A DNA stretch of 10,410 nt from Rhodocyclaceae bacterium (GTDB lineage Bacteria; Pseudomonadota; Gammaproteobacteria; Burkholderiales; Rhodocyclaceae). Every line of letters begins with the position of its first letter. The first letter of the stretch is position 1. The position numbers were made by a program, and so were the translations under genes. Under the pieces are notes generated by a model. The model was given only the letters and a program-made list of their open reading frames with translations, made no database searches and was not told the origin of the DNA. The stretch is from positions 1 through 10,410 of the forward strand of contig PNJM01000069.1 of the NCBI GenBank assembly GCA_013821865.1, read 5' to 3'. Positions 5,981-10,410 of this stretch are shown here, one piece after another.

Positions 5981-7760
5981 CGGCGAGGTGTGCCCATTCG
6001 TCGTCGCGGCCGGTGATGAGGCGCGCCGTGGCGAGCGCGCCGTCGAGGTCGAAAGCCGGCTCGAAATCCAGCCGCTTCAGCCGCTTCTCGTAGGCGTCGG
6101 GGAACTTCTCCATCGTCTGCACCACCGGGTTGGCCGCCGTGTGGCCCAGCCCGCAGTGCGCCATGCCGCGAAGGATGTGCATGATGTGCTTCATCTCGTT
6201 CATGTCGTAGGCCGAGCCCTTGCCCGCCGCCAGCTTGTCCATGGTGTTTCTCAAGAGCGAGGTGCCGACGCGGCAGGGCGTGCAGAAGCCGCAGCTCTCG
6301 TGGGCGAAGAAGTGCGTGAAGTTGCGCGCCACCTCGAACATGTCGCGGCTGCGCGAGAAGACCATGAAGGCGCCGGCCGTGGGCAAGTCCTCGAAGGCAA
6401 TGCGGCGGTCGAACTCGCGGAAGGAGATGCAGGTGCCGGACGGCCCCGAGACCTGCACGGCGTGGGCATCCTCGGCGCCGCAGTCGATGAGGATCTGCCG
6501 CACGCTGACGCCGAAGGGAACCTCGTAGATGCCCGGCCGCCGGCAGTCGCCGGACACCGAGATCAGCTTGCTGCCGGCGGATTGCGGCGTGCCCAGCGCG
6601 GCGAAACCGGCGCCGCCCCGCTCGGCGATGCGCGCCGCGCAAGCGAAGGTCTCGACGTTATTCACCACCGTCGGCTGGTTGCGGTAGCCGCAGGTATCGG
6701 GGTAGGGCGGGCGGTTGCGCGGCTTGCCCGGCTTGCCCTCCAGCGATTCGATGAGGGCCGACTCCTCGCCGCAGATGTAGGCGCCGGCGCCGAGGTGGAT
6801 CTCGATGTCGAAGTCGAAGCCCGGCTCGCCGAGGATGTTCTTCCCAAGCAGGCCGGCCGCGCGTCGGCGCGCGAGCACGCCTTCCAGCTTCTCCAGCAGG
6901 TTCCTGTACTCGCCGCGCAGATAGAGGAAGCCCTGCCGCGCGCCGATGACGCGGGCGCACACCGCCATGCCCTCGAACACCAGGTCGGCATAACTGTTGA
7001 GCAGCACGCGGTCCTTGAAGGTGCCCGGCTCGCCCTCGTCGGCGTTGCATACCACGTAATGCGCCTCGCCCTCCGCCTTGCGGCAGCTCGCCCACTTGGT
7101 GGCGGTCTTGAAGCCGGCGCCGCCGCGCCCGCGCAGGTTGGAGGCATCCACCTCCGCCAGCGTGGCTTCCGCCCCGCGCGCCAGTGCGGCTTTCAGGGCG
7201 CTGCCCGGCGTGAAAGGTTCGCCCGCCAGCGGGCCGGCTTTGCGGATGTTGTCGGGAATCTCGAACAGCATCGGCGGCCATTCGGCGAGCGGCTTGCGTG
7301 CCCGGATCAGCTCGGCGACGAGGTCGATGCGCGACTTGTCCAGCGAAGGAACGGCGAAACCGTTGATGAGCATGGCCGGCGCCTGGTCGGCCAGGCCGAT
7401 GTCGGCGGTGTCGTCCACAAATACCAGCCCGTCCTCGGAGAGCTTGCGCGGCTCCAGCCAGAGCCGCTCGCACAGATACTGCTTCAGCTCGGCCTTGCCG
7501 GCCATGCGGTCGATGACGTTGTCCGAGAAGAGTATCTCGTAGGCGCCGTGCGACTCGGCGTGGAAGAAGGAATAGAAGCTCGCCGTCGCCTCGATGCGCA
7601 CGCGCGGCACGTCGAGCAGCCTGGCCAGCCGGTCGAGCGTGTCGGAGGGGATCGTGCCGCAGGATTCCTGGACGTTGCGCAGGATCTGCACCAGGTTGGC
7701 GGGATCGTTCCCCCAGCGGGCGACAATCCCCGGCAGGTCGCAAACGTCGTAGTCGGGCAT
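5973..7760 (-). CDS. hoxF: HoxF, NAD(H)/FMN-binding diaphorase subunit
   Basis: HoxF (595 aa) is the NAD(H)-oxidising/reducing subunit and fuses a NuoE-like N-terminal domain (about 1-165) to a NuoF-like core. The core has the glycine-rich nucleotide motif RGRGGAGFK (210-218), NADEGEPGTFKD (239-250) for FMN binding, GAGAYICGEESAL (324-336) and the [4Fe-4S] motif ESCGFCTPC with Cys490, Cys493, Cys496 and Cys536. In the NuoE-like part the fold is recognisable (ATASFYSFF, QAPAMLING) but none of the usual Cys ligands remain, so the N-terminal [2Fe-2S] cluster should be absent. The fusion explains why no hoxE is present. It is the first gene of the hoxFUYHW block, 58 bp below an FNR/FixK-type palindrome; GGAAC before the ATG is a modest ribosome-binding site. 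Confidence 0.97.
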   Translation of the reverse strand: MPDYDVCDLPGIVARWGNDPANLVQILRNVQESCGTIPSDTLDRLARLLDVPRVRIEATASFYSFFHAESHGAYEILFSDNVIDRMAGKAELKQYLCERLWLEPRKLSEDGLVFVDDTADIGLADQAPAMLINGFAVPSLDKSRIDLVAELIRARKPLAEWPPMLFEIPDNIRKAGPLAGEPFTPGSALKAALARGAEATLAEVDASNLRGRGGAGFKTATKWASCRKAEGEAHYVVCNADEGEPGTFKDRVLLNSYADLVFEGMAVCARVIGARQGFLYLRGEYRNLLEKLEGVLARRRAAGLLGKNILGEPGFDFDIEIHLGAGAYICGEESALIESLEGKPGKPRNRPPYPDTCGYRNQPTVVNNVETFACAARIAERGGAGFAALGTPQSAGSKLISVSGDCRRPGIYEVPFGVSVRQILIDCGAEDAHAVQVSGPSGTCISFREFDRRIAFEDLPTAGAFMVFSRSRDMFEVARNFTHFFAHESCGFCTPCRVGTSLLRNTMDKLAAGKGSAYDMNEMKHIMHILRGMAHCGLGHTAANPVVQTMEKFPDAYEKRLKRLDFEPAFDLDGALATARLITGRDDEWAHLADD

Positions 7761-7790
7761 GTTCCGGCAGGGCCGTATGGGAATGCCTCC

Positions 7791-7796
7791 AAGGTA
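7791..7796 (-). promoter_or_regulatory. Possible -10 element for hoxFUYHW
   Basis: TACCTT on the minus strand is a poor match to TATAAT (3 of 6), but it sits at the distance from the palindrome at 7818-7831 expected for a class II FNR-type promoter, giving a start near 7784 and a leader of about 24 nt to hoxF. No sigma-54 -24/-12 pattern was seen in this spacer. Confidence 0.25.
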
Positions 7797-7817
7797 CTTT
7801 TATTTGGTGACGACAGT

Positions 7818-7831
7818 TTGACTTAGGTCAA
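7818..7831. promoter_or_regulatory. FNR/FixK-type palindrome upstream of hoxF
   Basis: TTGACTTAGGTCAA is a perfect 5-4-5 palindrome fitting the broader FNR/FixK consensus TTGA(T/C)-N4-(A/G)TCAA. It lies in the 134 bp spacer between the divergent hoxF and flavin-reductase starts, 58 bp from hoxF and 64 bp from the flavin-reductase start, so it could serve either gene. The spacing to hoxF suits activation from near -41. Confidence 0.5.
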
Positions 7832-7894
7832 TCGGCTGCGGGGCGTCCTGGAGATTCACTCTTTCCCAGGCATGTCCTTTATCATGGCTACATT

Positions 7895-8428
7895 GTGAAA
7901 AAGACCCTGCCGCTCTCCCGCGTCTACGGCCTGCTCGAGCCGGGCCCGGTGCTGCTGGTGACGACCGCGCACAAAGGCCGGGCGAACGTCATGGCGCAGT
8001 CCTGGCACACCATGATGGAGTTCGAGCCGCCGCTGGTAGGCTGCCTCATCAGCGGTCGTAACTTCAGCTTCGAGGCGCTGAGGGCGACGAAGGAATGTGT
8101 GCTCAACATCCCGACGGCGAAGCTGGCGGAGAAGGTGGTGGGTATCGGCAACTGCTCCGGCCGCCGCGTGGACAAGTTCGCCAAGTTCGGCCTTACGCCG
8201 CTGCCGGCCTCGCGTGTCGGGGCGCCGCTCATCGCCGAGTGCTACGCCAGCCTGGAATGCAAAGTCGTCGATACGCGGATGGTAAACCGCTACAATTTCT
8301 TCGTGCTGGAAGTGGTGAAAGCCTGGATCGACCCGGCGCAGAAAAACCCACGCACGCTGCACCATCGCGGCCTGGGGCATTTCATGGTGGCGGGAAAGAC
8401 GATCAGCCTGCCTTCACGGATGAAGTAA
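7895..8428 (+). CDS. Flavin reductase-like FMN-binding split-barrel protein
   Basis: The 177-residue product looks like a member of the flavin reductase/flavoredoxin family (FMN-binding split barrel). The N-terminal PVLLVTTAHKGRANVMAQSW strand pair, the PPLVGCLISGRNFSFEAL segment and the ECVLNIPT.LA.KVVGIGN region follow the family pattern. Such proteins bind FMN and either reduce free flavin with NAD(P)H or act as electron carriers; the substrate cannot be read here. The start is a GTG at 7895; the ATG at 7884 is out of frame and closes at once. No ribosome-binding site is evident, and a TATCAT at 7880-7885 would place the transcript start only a few bases before the GTG, so the message may be nearly leaderless. 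It is divergent from hoxF, sharing a 134 bp promoter region. Confidence 0.82.
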   Translation: MKKTLPLSRVYGLLEPGPVLLVTTAHKGRANVMAQSWHTMMEFEPPLVGCLISGRNFSFEALRATKECVLNIPTAKLAEKVVGIGNCSGRRVDKFAKFGLTPLPASRVGAPLIAECYASLECKVVDTRMVNRYNFFVLEVVKAWIDPAQKNPRTLHHRGLGHFMVAGKTISLPSRMK

Positions 8429-8449
8429 TCAGCGCCGCCGCAGCATCCG
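8428..8449. repeat. Direct repeat copy 1 (hybE 3'-end-like)
   Basis: This 22-base stretch matches 9339-9360 at 21 of 22 positions in the same orientation. It begins at the last base of the flavin-reductase stop codon. Read on the minus strand it spells Arg-Met-Leu-Arg-Arg-Arg-stop, nearly the end of HybE (Arg-Val-Leu-Arg-Arg-Arg-stop). The two copies bracket the toxin-antitoxin segment with a period of 911 bp. Confidence 0.6.
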
Positions 8450-8466
8450 CCCGCAGCGGCGACGTC

Positions 8467-8499
8467 TTGATGCCGGGTTCCCGCGGGTGCTACCATGGT
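8467..8499 (+). promoter_or_regulatory. Putative toxin-antitoxin promoter and operator
   Basis: TTGATG (8467-8472) and TACCAT (8491-8496), separated by 18 bases, form a plausible sigma-70 promoter. Two short palindromes overlap it: CCCGCGGG in the spacer (8480-8487) and ACCATGGT across the -10 (8492-8499). Antitoxins of the ribbon-helix-helix type repress their own operons by binding such sites, so autoregulation is likely by analogy. Confidence 0.45.
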
Positions 8500-8526
8500 G
8501 TTACTTCCTGACGCAGGACCAGCCTC

Positions 8527-8811
8527 ATGACGACGACTTCGCTGAAACTTCCGGACGAGCTCAAACAGCGGGCGAGCAAAGCCGCAAAGAAACAGGGGAT
8601 GACTCCCCATGCTTTCATGGTGAGCGCCATCGAACAGGCCGCAACAGTGGCGGAACAGCGAGCTGCCTTCGTGGCGGAAGCGGAAGCCGCGCGGAAGTCG
8701 ATGCTGAAAACCGGGAAAGGTTACGATGCCGACGCCGTTCATGCCTATCTGCGTGATCGCGTTGCCGGCAGGAAAACGGCCAGGCCGAAGGCGAAATCTT
8801 GGCGCGGCTGA
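8527..8811 (+). CDS. Ribbon-helix-helix antitoxin of a type II module
   Basis: This 94-residue protein has an N-terminal ribbon-helix-helix DNA-binding pattern: a short strand TTSLKLPDEL (3-12), then helices with Gln/Arg/Ala-rich faces and the MTPHAFMVSAIEQA turn-helix (25-38). The C-terminal half is Ala/Glu-rich with a basic tail (RKTARPKAKSWRG) and probably wraps the toxin. It precedes and overlaps a ParE/RelE-like toxin gene by 13 bases, the usual antitoxin-first order. An AGGA lies about 8 bases before the ATG. Exact family (CopG, ParD or RelB-like) is not settled. Confidence 0.83.
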   Translation: MTTTSLKLPDELKQRASKAAKKQGMTPHAFMVSAIEQAATVAEQRAAFVAEAEAARKSMLKTGKGYDADAVHAYLRDRVAGRKTARPKAKSWRG

Positions 8812-9098
8812 TTTACTCGGAGCAGGCGCTCCGCGACCTGGAGCGCCTGGCCGAGTTTCTCCTTGAAAGCGATCCGCAGGCCGCCGCGGAAACGCTCGGT
8901 CTTGTCGCGGAAGCGGTTACGATGCTTGCACGCCACCCGCTGATCGGACGCCCCGCCGAGCCCGGCCTGCGGGAACTGGTCATTTCCCGCGGTCGCACCG
9001 GGTACATGGCGCTCTACAGTTTCGAACAGGCTGAAGACGCCATCCTGATTCTTGCCGTCCGCCATCAGCGCGAGGCGGGTTATTTCGCAGAAGGCTGA
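8799..9098 (+). CDS. ParE/RelE-family toxin
   Basis: The 99-residue product fits the ParE/RelE toxin fold: an N-terminal strand (ARLIYSEQAL), a helical hairpin (RDLERLAEFLLES ... AETLGLVAEAVTML), then HPLIGRP, LRELVIS and the closing strand ILAVRHQREAGY typical of the family. Members either poison DNA gyrase (ParE) or cleave ribosome-bound mRNA (RelE); which applies here cannot be told by eye. The likely start is the TTG at 8799, within the last codons of the antitoxin, which couples their translation. Residues are intact and no truncation is visible. The module runs opposite to the hydrogenase genes on either side. Confidence 0.85.
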   Translation: MARLIYSEQALRDLERLAEFLLESDPQAAAETLGLVAEAVTMLARHPLIGRPAEPGLRELVISRGRTGYMALYSFEQAEDAILILAVRHQREAGYFAEG

Positions 9099-9338
9099 GA
9101 GCGGGACGGTCGCCAACTCGCTGGCGCCGGCCTCGCTGTGCCAGAGCTACCACAGCGTGATCTGCCACGAGCTGGCGCATGTCGAGACGGACTTCAGGCC
9201 GAACGGGGAATTAGGCCGCGATCTCCACGCATTCGACCTGGCTGGAAGCTGATGGAACCGGCAGGCCAGCCTGTTTGAAAATGCTGGGAAGGCGGCGGGA
9301 TCCTGCGCACCAGCATGGGCCGCGCGCAGGCTTTCGAG
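9099..9338. other. 240 bp without a confident gene, possible coding remnant
   Basis: This gap separates the convergent toxin and hybE genes. No gene can be called. One plus-strand frame stays open from within the toxin gene to 9252 and contains ICHELAHVE, a match to the HExxH zinc-peptidase motif, but it lacks a good start and its remainder is unfamiliar, so it may be a decayed fragment or chance. A hairpin with 7-base arms CGCTGTG (9134-9140) and CACAGCG (9151-9157) around a 10-base loop lacks a T-run, so it is not a clear terminator. Confidence 0.4.
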
Positions 9339-9360
9339 ATCAGCGCCGCCGCAGCACCCG
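9339..9360. repeat. Direct repeat copy 2, at the hybE 3' end
   Basis: This copy covers the last six sense codons and stop of hybE (stop at 9340-9342) and pairs with 8428-8449 at 21 of 22 bases. An intact gene end on one side of a segment and a loose duplicate of it on the other is the layout left by integration into a gene's 3' end. No integrase lies between the copies, so this remains a hypothesis. Confidence 0.6.
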
Positions 9361-9879
9361 GCCGAGGAATTCCCGCTTGCTCATCGGCTCGCGGCAAATG
9401 CCCTCCCCGACCTTCTGCACTACCTCGCCGAGGCCTTCGCCGGCCGTGGCCATCGAAGGCTGGGCGCCGGCGGGCACGGTATGCAGAAGCGGCAGTGCGG
9501 CGAGCGCCACGGTGCAGGCGCTTTCCTGATCTGTGAAGCAGCCCATCGGGGAGAACAGCGCGCAGGTCTGGAACTCGCCCACCTCCGGCTCGTAGCCGCC
9601 GAGAAAGGCATAGTCGCCGGCGGCGAAGCGGCGGAAGATGCGCTGGCCGTCGGCCGCGCTCCGCCAGCCTGCTTCGGCGCCGGGCACGAGGACGAGGTTC
9701 ATGAACCAGGGCGTGATGAGCACGCCCAGCCAGTGCCCTTCCCAGCGCGCGAAGCCGAGCGCCTGGACATGCAGCGCGGGGTTGAGCACGGCCACGCCGG
9801 CCATGCGTTCGGTCTCGATGCGGCGAAACGCCGCTTCCAGCAGCGGCGCGGGATCGGCAGTATGTATTTTCAGCGTCAA
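9340..9879 (-). CDS. hybE: HybE/HupJ-type [NiFe]-hydrogenase assembly chaperone
   Basis: The 179-residue protein belongs to the HybE (HupJ) family of hydrogenase assembly chaperones, which act on uptake-type hydrogenases and their small-subunit export. Signature segments are MAGVAVLNPALHVQALGF, the WLGVLITPWFMNLVLVPG strand and YAFLGGYEPEVGEFQTCALFSP with the following PMGCF. I set the start at a TTG (9879-9877) because a GGAGG ribosome-binding site lies exactly 7 bases upstream (9887-9891) and the TTG overlaps the hypC stop as TTGA. The first internal ATG would cut into the conserved region. No rubredoxin-like fusion is seen. This gene belongs by family with the hup genes upstream, not with the hox block that follows. 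Confidence 0.9.
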   Translation of the reverse strand: MTLKIHTADPAPLLEAAFRRIETERMAGVAVLNPALHVQALGFARWEGHWLGVLITPWFMNLVLVPGAEAGWRSAADGQRIFRRFAAGDYAFLGGYEPEVGEFQTCALFSPMGCFTDQESACTVALAALPLLHTVPAGAQPSMATAGEGLGEVVQKVGEGICREPMSKREFLGRVLRRR

Positions 9880-10118
9880 GTCGCGGCCTCCGGCTCGCCC
9901 AGGCCGATGACTTCTTCCATGAGGGCAAGCGCTTCCAGCGCGCGGCTTTGTTCTACCCGCTCGTAGGCAAAACCCCCGACCTGCACCAGCACGTAATCGC
10001 CGACCGCGACCTCCTCGGGCATGAGCATCAGATTGACCTCGCGCTCCTGGCCGAAGCACTCGACCCTGGCGCGCAGTCCGTCCGACTCGACAATGCGGGA
10101 GGGAATGGCGAGGCACAT
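9876..10118 (-). CDS. hypC: HypC/HupF hydrogenase maturation chaperone
   Basis: This 80-residue protein starts MCLAIPSRIV, the HypC-family signature; Cys2 binds the Fe(CN)2CO precursor and contacts the large-subunit precursor. The following VGDYVLVQVGGFAYERV strand is typical of the beta-barrel fold. A GGGAGG ribosome-binding site lies 6 bases before the ATG (10125-10130). The stop overlaps the hybE TTG. Its location between a HupD-type protease and hybE fits the uptake-specific paralogue HupF rather than the general HypC, and a second hypC copy may exist in the hyp operon beyond the left edge. The choice between hupF and hypC is by context only. Confidence 0.95.
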   Translation of the reverse strand: MCLAIPSRIVESDGLRARVECFGQEREVNLMLMPEEVAVGDYVLVQVGGFAYERVEQSRALEALALMEEVIGLGEPEAAT

Positions 10119-10139
10119 CTCAGGCCTCCCGCCGGGCCG

Positions 10140-10168
10140 CCCCGAGGGAGGCCTGCGCCCCCTCGGGG
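10140..10168. repeat. Palindromic spacer repeat between hupD and hypC
   Basis: Arms CCCCGAGGG (10140-10148) and CCCTCGGGG (10160-10168) pair perfectly around an 11-base loop. The surrounding sequence (AGGCCT within, CAGCGATGCGAAGTGAGCG after) is, from memory, very like a repeat often found between genes in Betaproteobacteria. It occupies most of the 86 bp hupD-hypC spacer (10119-10204). No T-run follows on the minus strand, so hupD and hypC are probably still co-transcribed. Confidence 0.65.
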
Positions 10169-10204
10169 GGCAGCGATGCGAAGTGAGCGTGGGGGTTGTT
10201 CATC

Positions 10205-10410
10205 TCAGTGCGCCGGTACTTCCGCACGCGATTGCACGACGATGCCGTGCGCGCGCAGCTCGGCCACGATCATGCCCACCACCTCGGGCAGCCGCGCCGC
10301 CACCTCGGGAGTCAGCTCCATGCGGGTCTCCATCGACACCGGCTGCACGCCGATGATGACCGTCTCGCGCGGCGATTCGTCCATGAATTCCAGGTCGGCC
10401 AGTACGTCGG
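10205..10410 (-). CDS. hupD: 3' end of a HupD/HyaD-type hydrogenase maturation protease
   Basis: Only the last 67 codons are inside the window; the 5' part lies beyond the right edge. The readable part contains ETVIIGVQPVSMETRMELTPEV, matching the conserved GVQP...LS region of HyaD/HupD proteases, which clip the C-terminal tail of uptake-hydrogenase large subunits. A basic/acidic helix (VVGMIVAELRAHGI) follows, ending SRAEVPAH and TGA at 10205-10207. It differs clearly from the HoxW protease in this window, so two proteases and probably two hydrogenases are present. Gene symbol is assigned from family and from the hypC and hybE genes that follow. Confidence 0.82.
   Translation of the reverse strand, partial: DVLADLEFMDESPRETVIIGVQPVSMETRMELTPEVAARLPEVVGMIVAELRAHGIVVQSRAEVPAH

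Noticed and set aside
5919..7826. A 635-codon plus-strand open frame opposite hoxF
   Set aside because: It is antisense to hoxF, whose full set of motifs is intact, and its translation has no recognisable domain.
9880..10116. Upstream extension of the hybE frame across hypC
   Set aside because: It overlaps hypC completely; the TTG at 9879 has an ideal GGAGG site and precedes the conserved region.
1..10410. CRISPR array, tRNA or rRNA genes, insertion sequence
   Set aside because: No regularly spaced repeats, tRNA-like cloverleaf, rRNA sequence or transposase was seen; the only repeats are short palindromes and one 22-bp direct pair.

Overview
The window is a GC-rich stretch of proteobacterial chromosome carrying part of a [NiFe]-hydrogenase gene cluster, almost all on the minus strand. 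A betaproteobacterium is most likely. The bidirectional NAD-linked hydrogenase is of the HoxFUYH type with no separate hoxE, two FNR/FixK-type palindromes sit near gene starts, and G+C-rich palindromic spacer repeats of a kind common in Betaproteobacteria occur. Genus cannot be read from the sequence.

Layout, read along the minus strand from the right edge. The 3' end of a HupD/HyaD-type maturation protease enters from outside (10410-10205). An 86 bp spacer with a palindromic repeat follows, then hypC/hupF (10118-9876) and hybE/hupJ (9879-9340). Next is a plus-strand island: a ParE/RelE-type toxin-antitoxin pair (8527-9098) and a flavin reductase-like gene (7895-8428). The minus strand then carries a tight block hoxF-hoxU-hoxY-hoxH-hoxW (7760-2762), with junctions overlapping or only 2 nt apart. 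After a 143 bp AT-rich gap with an FNR-type box come hupK (2618-1395), hypA (1402-1061), hypB (970-53) and the first 44 bp of one more gene, possibly hypF.

How the genes work together. HoxF and HoxU form the NAD(H)/FMN/Fe-S diaphorase half and HoxY and HoxH the hydrogenase half of a soluble H2:NAD+ oxidoreductase. HoxW is its large-subunit endopeptidase. HypA and HypB insert nickel, HypC carries the Fe(CN)2CO precursor, and HupK and HybE are accessory scaffold/chaperone proteins normally associated with uptake (membrane-bound) hydrogenases. HupD is the protease of such an uptake enzyme, so a second hydrogenase is probably encoded just beyond the right edge.

The most informative pattern is the order. 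In hup clusters the usual run is hupD-F-(G-H-I)-J-K-hypA-B-F. Here that run is kept on both sides but is split between hupJ and hupK by the whole hoxFUYHW block, the flavin reductase and the toxin-antitoxin pair; hupG, H and I are not present. A 22-bp near-perfect direct repeat that copies the 3' end of hybE flanks the toxin-antitoxin segment, which may mark one insertion event. No entirely unknown system is evident; the novelty lies in the mosaic architecture, the putative regulation and the repeats.
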